From Bradyrhizobium sp. KBS0727 (lineage in GTDB: Bacteria; Pseudomonadota; Alphaproteobacteria; Rhizobiales; Xanthobacteraceae): a stretch of DNA of 64,000 nt. The notes beneath the pieces were generated by a model. It saw nothing but the letters and a program-made list of their open reading frames with translations. It searched no databases and was not told where the DNA came from. This document shows, in pieces, positions 37,575 through 46,412 of the stretch. The position numbers were made by a program, and so were the translations under genes. Location: the NCBI RefSeq assembly GCF_005937885.2, contig NZ_CP042176.1:1855501-1919500 (forward strand), in the 5' to 3' direction. Positions within the stretch are counted from its first letter, which is position 1. Every line of letters begins with the position of its first letter.

Positions 37575-39365
37575 TTACGCCAGCAGCACCGCGTCGGCGC
37601 CGTTCACGGCATCGGCGCTGTCGATCACGGTTTTCTCCAGCGAACCGGATTGAACCGTGACGTTCTCGGCAAAGAATCTCGCCAGCGTGACATAACGCTG
37701 CGGATCGCCGGCGTCGCCGTTGGCTTTGGCGGCGAGGGCTTCGCCGGCCAGCATGCAGCCGCCGAGCGTGGAGCCGAACAGCCGCAGATACGGCGTCGCA
37801 CCCGCCAGCGCGTCGTTCGGCGCCGAGGCGACGCGCTCCAGCAGCCACTTGCTGGCGCGCTCAAGCGAGCCCAGCGCGTCGCGCAATTTTGCGCCGGTGG
37901 TGCCGAAGGCGGGGTCGTTCGAGGCTTCGACCTGCTTGACGATGCCGGAGAGCTCGTCGAGCAGCGCCGACACCGAGGCGCCGCCGTTGGCCGCGAGTTT
38001 GCGCGTGACCAGGTCGATCGACTGGATGCCGTTGGTGCCCTCGTAGATCGAGGTGATGCGCGCGTCGCGGTAGTGCTGCGCGGCGCCAGTCTCCTCGATG
38101 AAGCCCATGCCGCCGTGGATCTGGACGCCGAGATAGGTCACCTCGTTGCCGATGTCGGTGGAGAAGGCCTTTGCGATCGGCGTCAGCAACGCGCCGCGGG
38201 CCGCGGCGTCGCTGCGAACCTTGGCGTCCTTGGCGCGCACGGAGACGTCGAGCGCCACGGCGGTGGCGTAACAAATCGAGCGCGCGGCAGCGGTCATGGC
38301 GCGCATCTGCATCAGCATGCGCTTGACGTCGGGATGGACGATGATGGCTTCCATGCCGTCGCCCTTCGAGCCGATGGCGCGGCCCTGCTTGCGCTCCTGA
38401 GCGAACGCCAGCGCCTGCTGATAGGCGCGGTCGGCAATGCCGACACCTTCCAGGCCGACGCCGAGGCGGGCCTGGTTCATCATCGTGAACATGCAGAGCA
38501 TGCCGCGATTTTCCTCGCCGATCAGGTATCCGATCGCGCCGCCCTGGTCGCCCATGGTCATGGTGCAGGTCGGCGAAGCATGCATGCCGAGCTTGTGCTC
38601 GACGCCGCTCGGATAGATATCGTTGCGGGCGCCCAGCGAGCCGTCGGCATTGACGAGGAATTTCGGAATCAGAAACAGCGAGATGCCCTTGGTGCCCGCG
38701 GGGGCATCGGGCAGGCGGGCCAGCACGAAATGCACGATGTTATCGGTCATGTCGTGGTCGCCATAGGTGATGAAGATCTTGGTGCCCTTGATGCGATAAG
38801 AGCCGTCGGGCGCACGCTCGGCGCGGGTGCGCAGGGCACCGACGTCGGAGCCGGCCTGCGGCTCGGTGAGCTGCATGGTGCCGGTCCATTCGCCGGTCAC
38901 CAGCTTCTCCAGGTAGATCTTCTTCAACTCATCGCTGCCATGGGCGTCGAGCGCCTCGATGGCGCTGAGAGTCAGCAGCGGGCAGAGGCCGAACGCGATG
39001 TTGGAGGCGCTCCAGATTTCGGTGCAGGCGGCGTTGATCGCGAGCGGCAGGCCCTGGCCGCCGAAAGCCTCCGGACCCGACACCGCGTTCCAACCGGCCG
39101 CGGTCCAGCGCTGATAGGCGTCGGGCCAGCCGGGGGCGGTGGTCACCTTGTTGGCCTCGAGCTTGATGCCGTGTTCGTCGCCGACACGGTTGAGCGGCGC
39201 CAGCACGTCGCCGGCGAATTTGCCGGCTTCCTCCAGCACGGCGGCGGTGATGTCGCCGTCGAAATCGCCGTAATGGCCGGCCTTCACGGCGGCCTCGAGG
39301 CCGGCACCGTGATTGAGCGCGAGCAGGATGTCGGAGATCGGCGCGCGGTAGGTCATGACGGGCAT
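37575..39365 (-). CDS. Acyl-CoA dehydrogenase, large (about 600 residues)
   Basis: A 596-residue FAD-dependent acyl-CoA dehydrogenase of the extended (FadE5/DUF-type) kind. Segments: N-terminal helical (APISDILLALNHGAGLEAAVKAG), the FAD part MQLTEPQAGSDVG, KIFITYGDHDM, the region LGVQIHGGMGFIEETGAAQHYRDARI with the catalytic Glu region, and a C-terminal extension. It catalyses the first step of beta-oxidation of an acyl-CoA. The ATG at 39356 (MTYRAP) is an alternative start 9 bases downstream. Confidence 0.95.
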   Translation of the reverse strand: MPVMTYRAPISDILLALNHGAGLEAAVKAGHYGDFDGDITAAVLEEAGKFAGDVLAPLNRVGDEHGIKLEANKVTTAPGWPDAYQRWTAAGWNAVSGPEAFGGQGLPLAINAACTEIWSASNIAFGLCPLLTLSAIEALDAHGSDELKKIYLEKLVTGEWTGTMQLTEPQAGSDVGALRTRAERAPDGSYRIKGTKIFITYGDHDMTDNIVHFVLARLPDAPAGTKGISLFLIPKFLVNADGSLGARNDIYPSGVEHKLGMHASPTCTMTMGDQGGAIGYLIGEENRGMLCMFTMMNQARLGVGLEGVGIADRAYQQALAFAQERKQGRAIGSKGDGMEAIIVHPDVKRMLMQMRAMTAAARSICYATAVALDVSVRAKDAKVRSDAAARGALLTPIAKAFSTDIGNEVTYLGVQIHGGMGFIEETGAAQHYRDARITSIYEGTNGIQSIDLVTRKLAANGGASVSALLDELSGIVKQVEASNDPAFGTTGAKLRDALGSLERASKWLLERVASAPNDALAGATPYLRLFGSTLGGCMLAGEALAAKANGDAGDPQRYVTLARFFAENVTVQSGSLEKTVIDSADAVNGADAVLLA

Positions 39366-39638
39366 CTCGCTTTGACGGAAACGGAGGCTGCCGTCTTCCC
39401 ACGAAACCAGCCTTGTCTCAACTCTCCGATCGGCGGTATCGGGCCGCGCCGGGGGGAAAACGGGCTCGCGGAAGGGACCCCCAAATCACCCATTATAAAG
39501 GGTACCGTCGATGGGCCTGATTTCGGGTGAAATTGGCGCTTCCAGCCTGTTGAAATGGCCGAACTCCGTCTATAGACCGGCGTTGCCGGAAGGGGGATCG
39601 CGCCGGCGCGATCCCCGACTGTTCCAAGACCGGCCTGT

Positions 39639-39713
39639 TGGGGCGTAGCCAAGCGGTAAGGCAGGGGATTTTGATTCCCCCATTCGGAGGTTCGATCCCT
39701 CCCGCCCCAGCCA
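39639..39713 (+). tRNA. tRNA-Gln (anticodon TTG)
   Basis: Full cloverleaf: acceptor arm TGGGGCG (39639-39645) pairs with CGCCCCA (39703-39709), discriminator G at 39710, encoded CCA at 39711-39713. Anticodon arm GGGGA (39664-39668) / TCCCC (39676-39680), loop TTTTGAT with anticodon TTG at 39671-39673. The T-arm has GTTCGATCC. A candidate promoter TTGAAA (39550-39555) and TATAGA (39571-39576) lies 63 bases upstream, with a short 15-base spacer. Its 3' end is the left end of a direct repeat. Confidence 0.97.
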
Positions 39714-39919
39714 GCCAGTCTCTCAACTAGAGATAGTTGGCGCATTCTGGTGAGAAATACCGCATTTATTGGCATTTCGCGAGTTTTCGACCGGTCTCCA
39801 GTCTCCGGAAAGTGGCAACTCTAGCGAGAATTCACGGAAAGTCTCCAGCCAAAACCGCAAAAACTCCCGGTTTGTGGAGACTTTCAGCGGAGACAAATTT
39901 CGATCTGACTGAGCGGTAG
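39690..39919 (+). repeat. Direct repeat, left copy, beginning in the tRNA-Gln 3' end (putative attL)
   Basis: 230 bp starting with the T-arm GTTCGATCC and the tRNA end, followed by CAGTCTCTCAACTAGAGATAG, GTGGCAACTCTAGCGAGAAT, several GTCTCC words and GGAGACTTTCAGCGGAGAC. A diverged copy sits at 46050-46280. The two look about three-quarters identical by eye. The bases 39920-40002 up to the IclR stop hold nothing I recognise. Confidence 0.85.
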
Positions 39920-40002
39920 GGATGGCAGGCGCATTCCGGTCATCTCTCGCTTGATTCACGGCTGTTTGCTGCCTCGGGCAGGCTGCCGAACAGCTGCTGG
40001 TG

Positions 40003-40743
40003 TCACTTCAGTAACCGCGCGATGCCTTCGCGAATACAAGCCAGGATTTCGTCCTGTCGCTCTTCGAGACGTGATACCGGCCCGCCGACGCCAAGAACCA
40101 TGTCGCGTCCGAAATCGCGTTTCGGGAGCAGCACGGCAATCACGCCTGCGTCCTGGACGATGATGTGTTTGGAGAACATATAGCCATCGCGCCGGATGCC
40201 GTTGATGATCTTCATCAGCGCATTCAGTTCGAAGTGTTCTTCTGGAGGACAAACGGCATTTATGCGGCGCAGCAGCCGGGCAATCTCGACGTCAGAGTGG
40301 CCGCTGAGCAACGTGCGACCAATTCCACTGATCGCAAGTGGTCGAACCTCTCCCGGCTTCACTTCAAACCGCAGGCGCTTGCTGGTTTGCAGACAGTGGA
40401 TGTACTGAGCATGCAAATCGGACTGCGTGCTGATATTGACGAGCTCGTCCAGTTCCTCGTGAACGAAGTCGACCAGCGCAAGGATGGCGCTGTCGCCGAA
40501 TAGCCCGGCGTCAAGCCACCGGCCCATCTGGGCGATGCGCATCGTCGGCATGTAGGTGCGATTGTAACTGTCGTAGAACAGGTATCCCAGCATCGCCATG
40601 CTCTTCAGCAAGGCTGCGGCACTGGAAGTCGGATAGTCACACTTCGTCGCGACTTCCTTCAGCGAAATCGGTCGTTTCACTTCCTCGAAGTACTCGAGGA
40701 CTTCGAAGATCCGCTTGGCTGATTTTATGCCGGAATTTATCAT
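40003..40743 (-). CDS. IclR-family transcriptional regulator
   Basis: A 246-residue protein. The winged helix-turn-helix is at about 5-65 (IKSAKRIFEVLEYFEEVKRPISLKEVATKCDYPTSSAAALLKSM), the ligand-binding IclR domain at about 75-245. It is transcribed divergently from the amidohydrolase-CoA transferase-OYE genes and is therefore their likely regulator. IclR proteins of such clusters usually respond to an aromatic or CoA intermediate. The 254-bp intergenic region is AT-rich. Confidence 0.92.
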   Translation of the reverse strand: MINSGIKSAKRIFEVLEYFEEVKRPISLKEVATKCDYPTSSAAALLKSMAMLGYLFYDSYNRTYMPTMRIAQMGRWLDAGLFGDSAILALVDFVHEELDELVNISTQSDLHAQYIHCLQTSKRLRFEVKPGEVRPLAISGIGRTLLSGHSDVEIARLLRRINAVCPPEEHFELNALMKIINGIRRDGYMFSKHIIVQDAGVIAVLLPKRDFGRDMVLGVGGPVSRLEERQDEILACIREGIARLLK

Positions 40744-40747
40744 TTAC

Positions 40748-40874
40748 ACGTATATGGAAAGAATTCTGAGTGGGTGACGAGGAGTACTTTGATACGCTCG
40801 AATTTAGAACCAAAACGTACTGTAAAATAGCACCATACAGCTTTCGCCGCAATCATTTTCCACATATATAGAAA
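40748..40874. promoter_or_regulatory. Candidate IclR operators in the divergent promoter region
   Basis: Imperfect palindrome TTTCCACATATATAGAAA at 40857-40874 (14 of 18 positions symmetric) and a related TATATGGAAA at 40751-40760, next to the IclR start. Two sites sharing the word TATATGGAAA/TTTCCACATATA fit IclR-type binding. Inferred by eye. Confidence 0.4.
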
Positions 40875-40997
40875 TATAACTATGTACCTGTAATTTGTAG
40901 ACTCTGACAAGCGCTGCCCTTAGTCTTCCCCGCGGCTGGCAAGGCCGCGGCGCAACAGCCGCTCAAAAAACAAGAAACGTCCCAGGGATTTGCTTGC

Positions 40998-41843
40998 ATG
41001 GAATATCGATTGCCCGAAGGCAGCTGCGATTGTCATTTTCATATCTACGGCCCCTTCGATCGCTTTCCGGCTGGAAATGAAGGACGCTTTACTGCCGCGC
41101 AGCCGTTCACGATCGAAGACGCCTTTGCCATCTGGAACAAGCTCGGCATCACGCGCGGCGTCATCGTCCATGCGGTGGGGTCGGGAGAAGATAACGCCGT
41201 CACCTACGATGCACTACGCCGGCATCCTGACAGGCTTCGTGCCGTCGCGATCTTGCGGCCCGACGTCTCGGATCGCCGGCTTGATGAACTCACCGACGCC
41301 GGTTTCAAGGCGGTGCGCGTCACCATGATCCGGCAGGACGGCAAGCCGGTCTCGACGCTCGGCACCAGCTACGACGATCTGGTCAAGCTCGCCCCTCGTC
41401 TCGCGGAGCGAGGCTGGCACGCCCAGCTTTGGATCGAGAGTTCGGATCTGGCTGCCGCCGCAGCCGAGCTTGAAAAGCTGCCGCTCACTTACGTGATCGA
41501 CCACATGTCGCGGACCATGGCCGACAAGGGGCACGAGCACCCCGACTTTCGCGCCTTCACCGAACGGCTGAAGACTGGCCGCTACTGGACCAAGATTTCA
41601 GGGGCAGACCGCAACACGCGCGTCGGCCGTCCCTATTCGGACACAGCTCCGTATATGCGCGCCATCGTTCAGGCTGCGCCCGATCAGGTCGTGTGGGGCA
41701 GCGATTGGCCCCATGTGGGCCACAGCGCCGAGACTGTTCCCGATCTTCAGGATCTGCTTCGTCTGCTGCACGAATCCGTCCCCGACGAAGCCACCCGTCG
41801 AAAGATCCTGATCGCCAATCCGGCGCGGCTCTACAATTTCTGA
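40998..41843 (+). CDS. Amidohydrolase family protein (2-pyrone-4,6-dicarboxylate lactonase-like)
   Basis: A 281-residue metal-dependent TIM-barrel hydrolase. It opens with the metal-site motif CDCHFHIYGP (Cys-Asp-Cys-His-Phe-His) and carries the C-terminal WGSDWPHV. The fold resembles LigI-type lactonases and related gamma-resorcylate or aminocarboxymuconate decarboxylases; the exact reaction cannot be set. First gene of the island operon with CoA transferase, OYE and solute-binding protein, driven from the IclR-regulated region. Confidence 0.85.
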   Translation: MEYRLPEGSCDCHFHIYGPFDRFPAGNEGRFTAAQPFTIEDAFAIWNKLGITRGVIVHAVGSGEDNAVTYDALRRHPDRLRAVAILRPDVSDRRLDELTDAGFKAVRVTMIRQDGKPVSTLGTSYDDLVKLAPRLAERGWHAQLWIESSDLAAAAAELEKLPLTYVIDHMSRTMADKGHEHPDFRAFTERLKTGRYWTKISGADRNTRVGRPYSDTAPYMRAIVQAAPDQVVWGSDWPHVGHSAETVPDLQDLLRLLHESVPDEATRRKILIANPARLYNF

Positions 41844-41859
41844 CAAAACAGAGGAAGTC

Positions 41860-43071
41860 TTGGACAATAACAAAACGTTGCCGCTCGAAGGCGTGATCGT
41901 CATCGATCTCGGCCAGGTATATCAGGGTCCATATGCCGGCTTCCTGATGGCGCAGGCCGGAGCGACCGTCATCAAGGTCGAGCCGCCGAACGGCGAGCCG
42001 GTGCGTCATCGCGCCCGCATCAGCAAGGGCAACGCCGTCCCGTTCGCGATGCTCAATGCCAACAAGCGCAACATCAGTCTGAACCTGAAGTCGCCGGACG
42101 GCGTCAGGATCCTGAAAGAGCTCGCGGCAAAGGCCGACGTGCTGATCGAGAACTACGCGCCGGGGGTGCTCGATCGATTGGGCGTCGGCTATTCCGTTCT
42201 TAGCGCCATCAATCCGCGGCTCATTTACGGCTCGGCCACCGGCTACGGTCTGTCGGGTCCCGATCGGGATAATCTGGCGATGGACCTGACTGTCCAGGCG
42301 GCGTCAGGCATCATGAGCGTGACCGGCTTTGCCGATGGTCCCCCGGTCAAGGCGGGTCCGGCCATCACCGACTTCATCAGCGGCGTTCATCTGTACGCCG
42401 GCATCCTCACCGCGCTTTACGATCGGGAAAAAAGCGGCCGCGGTCGGCTGGTCGAGATCGCGATGGTCGAGACCGTCTATCCGGCAATGGCCTCGAATCT
42501 GGCCGATGTCTTCAACCGCAAGGCGGCGGGGCCTCGCACCGGCAACCGTCACGGCGGGCTCGCGGAGGCTCCTTATAATGTTTATCCCGCATCCGACGGG
42601 CATGTCGCCATCATCAGCGTCAACGAATCTCATTGGGCCGGGTTGACGCGCGCGATGGGGCGGCCGGAGCTGGCCGGCGATGCGCGTTTCAAGACCGTGC
42701 TCGACCGCCTGAAGCACATCGATCTTACGGACCAGATCGTGTCCGAGTGGTCCTCGCGGCTCACGCGCCATGAGATCACCGAGCTTTGCCGTGCCAACCG
42801 AGCGCCCTGCGCCGCGGTTCGCGACTTGCGCGAGGTGACCGAGGACAAGCACCTCCACGCCCGGGGCATGTTGCGCGAAATCCAGCATCCGGAATACGGC
42901 GACATTCTCGTTCACCGCAGTCCGCTGGTGCTCCACGATACCAAGGCGCCGGAATACATCCCGTCCGCGCGTCTCGGTCAGCACAACAGCGAAGTCCTGT
43001 CGGAATATCTCGGCCTGTCCGATGGCGAGATCGATGCGTTGCGCCACTCCGGCGCCATTGCGCAAGCGTGA
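41860..43071 (+). CDS. Family III CoA transferase (CaiB/BaiF type)
   Basis: A 403-residue CoA transferase that moves CoA from an acyl-CoA donor to a carboxylic acid. The N-terminal part has LEGVIVIDLGQVYQGPYAGFLMAQAGATVIKVE; the segment LAMDLTVQAASGIMSVTGF around Asp142 fits the region of the conserved Asp nucleophile. TTG start at 41860 with GAGGAAG just upstream. It follows the amidohydrolase by 17 bases and may activate a product of that enzyme. Confidence 0.9.
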   Translation: MDNNKTLPLEGVIVIDLGQVYQGPYAGFLMAQAGATVIKVEPPNGEPVRHRARISKGNAVPFAMLNANKRNISLNLKSPDGVRILKELAAKADVLIENYAPGVLDRLGVGYSVLSAINPRLIYGSATGYGLSGPDRDNLAMDLTVQAASGIMSVTGFADGPPVKAGPAITDFISGVHLYAGILTALYDREKSGRGRLVEIAMVETVYPAMASNLADVFNRKAAGPRTGNRHGGLAEAPYNVYPASDGHVAIISVNESHWAGLTRAMGRPELAGDARFKTVLDRLKHIDLTDQIVSEWSSRLTRHEITELCRANRAPCAAVRDLREVTEDKHLHARGMLREIQHPEYGDILVHRSPLVLHDTKAPEYIPSARLGQHNSEVLSEYLGLSDGEIDALRHSGAIAQA

Positions 43072-43148
43072 CGACGAGCACGCCATGCGCGGCCATCACG
43101 AACGTTGTTCGATAAATTTCCCGGTCCGCTAGTTCAAGGAAGATCCAG

Positions 43149-44321
43149 ATGGTCAAGCTGTTTGAAAGCATCGCATTCCGTGGCGTCGAGCTCAGCAACC
43201 GGGTCGTCGTCTCGCCGATGGGGATGTATTCGGCCGAAAACGGCTACATCACGCCCTTCCATCTGGTTCACTATGGCAAGTTCGCCATGGGTGGGGCCGG
43301 GCTCGTCTTCGTCGAGCAGACGTCGGTCAGCCGGAAGGGGCGCATCACCAACGGTGATCCCGGGCTGTGGGAGGACGGCCAGATCGACGGCATGCGCCAG
43401 GTTGTTCATGTCATCAAATCGCATGGCGCAAAAGCAGCGATCCAGATCAATCACGGCGGCCGAAAATCCAGCCAGCAGCGCGCGTTCCGGGGCAACAGCC
43501 ATTTGACGGATCGCGATGTCGAAATGGGAGAGGAAACCTGGGTGCCCACGGGCCCATCGGATGTCCCCTTCGCCGATGGCTTCCAGACCCCTGTTCCCCT
43601 CACCAGGGAAGGTCTCGTTGGCGTGCGCGATGCATTCGTCGCGACCGCGCGCCGGGCCGTACTGGCGGGCTTCGACGTCATCGAACTGCACATGGCGCAC
43701 GGCTATCTGTTGCAATCCTTCCTGTCGCCGCTCGCCAATTTCCGCACCGACGACTATGGCGGCAGCCTGGAAAACCGGATGCGGTTTCCGCTCGAAGTGA
43801 CGCGCGCCGTGAGAGCCGCCCTCCCCTCGGCCACACCTCTGTTCGTGCGTATCTCGGCCACCGACTGGATCGACGGTGGCTGGGAAATCGAAGACAGCGT
43901 TGTCTTCTCCCGCAAATTGAAGGAGCTGGGCGTCGATCTGGTCGACTGTTCGACGGGCGGCAATCTGCGTGCCGGATCGACCAATGCCAATCTCGGTCGC
44001 GGTCCAGGCTACCAGGTGCCGTTTGCGGAACGAATTCGCCACGAGGCCGGCATTGCGACTGGCGCGGTCGGCATGATCCGAACCCCTGATCTTGCGGAGA
44101 AAGTTCTGCAGGATGGCCGTGCCGACCTCATCTTCATCGCCCGCCAGATGCTCTTCAATCCGTTCTGGGCGCTCCACGCCGCAGAACATTTCGGGTTGAC
44201 CGGCAATTTCGAACAATGGCCCGAACAATACGGGTGGTGGCTTGCCAAGTGGGGCGGCGCTCTTCGCGCCAGTGGAGAGAGCCTGGATGGGCTGGAGCGA
44301 TATCGCGAAGCGGCCGAATAG
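43149..44321 (+). CDS. NADH:flavin oxidoreductase, Old Yellow Enzyme family
   Basis: A 390-residue FMN-dependent ene-reductase. N-terminal NRVVVSPMGMYSAENGYITPFHLVHYG is typical; the substrate-binding His pair and catalytic Tyr lie in ELHMAHGYLLQSFLSPLANFRTDDYGGSLENR (His181, His184, Tyr186). The C-terminal part has GRADLIFIARQMLFNPFWAL. It would reduce an alpha,beta-unsaturated intermediate. Third gene of the island operon; 77 bp after the CoA transferase. Confidence 0.92.
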   Translation: MVKLFESIAFRGVELSNRVVVSPMGMYSAENGYITPFHLVHYGKFAMGGAGLVFVEQTSVSRKGRITNGDPGLWEDGQIDGMRQVVHVIKSHGAKAAIQINHGGRKSSQQRAFRGNSHLTDRDVEMGEETWVPTGPSDVPFADGFQTPVPLTREGLVGVRDAFVATARRAVLAGFDVIELHMAHGYLLQSFLSPLANFRTDDYGGSLENRMRFPLEVTRAVRAALPSATPLFVRISATDWIDGGWEIEDSVVFSRKLKELGVDLVDCSTGGNLRAGSTNANLGRGPGYQVPFAERIRHEAGIATGAVGMIRTPDLAEKVLQDGRADLIFIARQMLFNPFWALHAAEHFGLTGNFEQWPEQYGWWLAKWGGALRASGESLDGLERYREAAE

Positions 44322-44396
44322 AACTCTGCCGGGCGGATAGCGTCGCAAAATCAATCGTAACTTCGAGTGCAAAAAAATCCAAAGGGAGCGAAAAAA

Positions 44397-45608
44397 ATGA
44401 GAAACGTGCTGGCATCGTTGGCGATCTTTTTAACTGTCGCCTCGGCTCATGCGCAGGCGCCTGCGTCGAAGCCGGTCAAGCTCGGCGTGCTCAACGATCA
44501 GTCGGGCCAATACGCGGACGCCGCGGGGCCTGCGGCCGTTGAAGTCGCCAAAATGGCGATCGCCGATTTCGGCGGCAAGTTGCTGGGACAGCCGATCGAA
44601 CTCGTTTTCGCCGATCATCAGAACAAGACGGATATCGCGTCCGGCATCGCCAGGCGGTGGATGGATATCGAAAACGTCGACGTCCTTCTTGATATTGGAA
44701 ACTCTGCGGTCGCGCTGGCCCTCGCCGATTTGGTCCGGGACAAGAACAAGATCATGATCGTGTCGTCGGCGGGAGCTTCGGCGATCACGAACGAGAAATG
44801 CTCCGCCAACAGCTTCCAATGGACCTACAATACCCACACGCTGGCGCGCAGCACCGCGAAAGCATTGATGGGGCAGGGCGGAAACGAATGGTTCTTTCTG
44901 ACGGCCGACTATGCCTTCGGTCAGGCTTTCGAAGCCGATGCTTCTGCCGTGGTCAAGGAATCGGGTGGCAAGGTCGTCGGTTCGGTGCGGCACCCCTTCA
45001 ACACCAGCGACTTCTCGTCGTTTCTGCTGCAGGCCCAGAACTCCAGCGCCAATGTGCTGGCTCTCGCCAACGCCAGCGGTGATACCACCAACTCGCTCAT
45101 GCAGGCTCACGAGTTCGGCCTGCTCGGCCTGAAGAGCAAGATGCGGGTGGCAGCCTTGCTGTTCCAGATCACGGATGCCAAGGCGGTGGGTCTTCCCAAC
45201 ATGCAGGGTCTGTACACGTCGGAGGCATTCTACTGGAATCGAAATGACACGTCGCGCGCGTTCGGGAAACGGTTCTTCGACAAGGTTGGGCGTATGCCGA
45301 CCATGGTTCAGGCCGGAATGTACTCGGCAACCATGCACTACCTGAAGGCCGTCGAAGCTGCCGGAACGCTCGATACCGGCGCCGTGCTTGCAAAATTCCG
45401 TTCGTTGCCGGTGAATGATTTCTTCTCGGAGAAGGGTTATGTCCGCGAAGACGGCATGCACGTCCATGATTACTATCTGCTGCGAGCAAAGACGGTGGAG
45501 CAATCCAAGGGGCCTTGGGATTTTTATGACGTCGTTGCAACGGTGCCGGCCGACGACGCCAACATTCCGCGCGAACAAAGCAAGTGTCCGCTCATGAAGA
45601 AGTCTTGA
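44397..45608 (+). CDS. ABC transporter solute-binding protein (branched-chain/aromatic type), orphan
   Basis: A 403-residue periplasmic type I solute-binding protein. The signal peptide is cleaved after about residue 19 (SAHA). The LIV-type pattern is seen: VKLGVLNDQSGQYADAAGPAAVEVAKMAIADFGGKLLGQPIELVFADHQNKTDIA. No permease or ATPase belongs to it in this operon. It might use the divergently sited branched-chain-type transporter at 47.7-51.3 kb, but that is a guess. GGGAG precedes the ATG at 44397. Confidence 0.92.
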   Translation: MRNVLASLAIFLTVASAHAQAPASKPVKLGVLNDQSGQYADAAGPAAVEVAKMAIADFGGKLLGQPIELVFADHQNKTDIASGIARRWMDIENVDVLLDIGNSAVALALADLVRDKNKIMIVSSAGASAITNEKCSANSFQWTYNTHTLARSTAKALMGQGGNEWFFLTADYAFGQAFEADASAVVKESGGKVVGSVRHPFNTSDFSSFLLQAQNSSANVLALANASGDTTNSLMQAHEFGLLGLKSKMRVAALLFQITDAKAVGLPNMQGLYTSEAFYWNRNDTSRAFGKRFFDKVGRMPTMVQAGMYSATMHYLKAVEAAGTLDTGAVLAKFRSLPVNDFFSEKGYVREDGMHVHDYYLLRAKTVEQSKGPWDFYDVVATVPADDANIPREQSKCPLMKKS

Positions 45609-45633
45609 TTTCTCAGTCGCCTCTGTAATGTCG

Positions 45634-45659
45634 GAGCGGCAGCCGCAGCGCTGCCGCTC
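45634..45659 (+). terminator. Hairpin downstream of the solute-binding protein gene
   Basis: A perfect 10-bp stem GAGCGGCAGC (45634-45643) / GCTGCCGCTC (45650-45659) with a 6-base loop, 26 bases after the stop. No T-tract follows, so it may be a transcript-stabilising or factor-dependent end rather than a simple terminator. Confidence 0.5.
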
Positions 45660-46049
45660 GAGGCTTCCCCTGACGCTGAGAGTAGCTGGTTACTTCGTTC
45701 CGTTGTCTTCCATGCTTGAGTTCTTTGGACTCCGCGCAGTCTATTAGACCATCTGGAGCTTGGCGCGTTAGGCGCGCGCGTTCGAGGATTAGGGTTGGAA
45801 GCGTCGCTGTTTGGCCCCTTTGCAGACATCGCAATTTGGATAGAATACGTCTGGTCTGTAGGGCTAAAAGCCGACTGTCACGTGCCCTTCCAGTGTTCGA
45901 GAAATGGCTTACTCTCGGTATCGGGGGAACGTCTCTGGTCTCCACTTCGTCTACCAAGAAGCCGATAAGTCTCCGAGGTTGAAAACCGCGGTTTTCAGGC
46001 CAAATTCTCTTGAGATTTCAAAGGCCAAATTTCATTCGGGAATGTAGTT
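45660..46049. other. Intergenic region inside the repeat-bounded island, 390 bp
   Basis: No credible gene; a 114-residue minus-strand frame here has no support. A perfect 16-bp palindrome GAAAACCGCGGTTTTC lies at 45981-45996. Confidence 0.5.
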
Positions 46050-46280
46050 GTTCGATCCTTCCCAAGGAAGCCAAGCAGTCACTCAACTATAGATAGCTAG
46101 CACTTTTTGGGCGAATGCCCCTTATTTATAGGGGTTTTTAGACATTCGTCCCGCGTCTCCAGTCTCTGGAAAGTGGCAACTCTACCGAGAATCTATCGAA
46201 AGTCTCCAGCCAGCACCGCAGAAATTCCCGTTTTGAGGAGACTTTGGGCGGAGACAATTTTCGATCCCACTGCTTGGTAG
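46050..46280 (+). repeat. Direct repeat, right copy, with a tRNA-Gln 3'-end remnant (putative attR)
   Basis: Opens GTTCGATCC-T-TCCC with AGCCA eleven bases further on, like the end of tRNA-Gln but without a full tRNA, then CACTCAACTATAGATAG, GTGGCAACTCTACCGAGAAT and the GTCTCC/GGAGAC words. It matches 39690-39919 in order and length. The rest up to the regulator stop (46281-46412) shows nothing recognisable. Confidence 0.8.
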
Positions 46281-46412
46281 CTTGGCAGTGCCCTTGCGGA
46301 CGGGTTTGCGGCAGCGAGTTTGCGATTGCAGCGCCGCAAACCCATCCACATCCCGCGAGGCATTCAGCACGCAATAGCGCCGCCGACGCGAGATTCGATC
46401 CAGCAAAATCGA

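Noticed and set aside
36165..39530. 1121-residue open frame on the + strand opposite the aminotransferase and acyl-CoA dehydrogenase genes
   Set aside because: It is the reverse-strand shadow of two clearly recognised genes in high-GC DNA; its composition is low-complexity and Arg/Gly/Ala rich.
39493..39726. 77-residue minus-strand frame over tRNA-Gln
   Set aside because: Antisense translation of a tRNA (GGIEPPNGGIK type), a common false gene call.
39723..39959. Two related small minus-strand frames, here and at 46138-46374, with LSP-K-VS ... REFLR-WLETF
   Set aside because: They share sequence only because they lie antisense in the two copies of the direct repeat; no start signals or family support.
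45613..45957. 114-residue minus-strand frame in the island gap
   Set aside because: No recognisable family, no RBS, low-complexity basic composition; probably non-coding.
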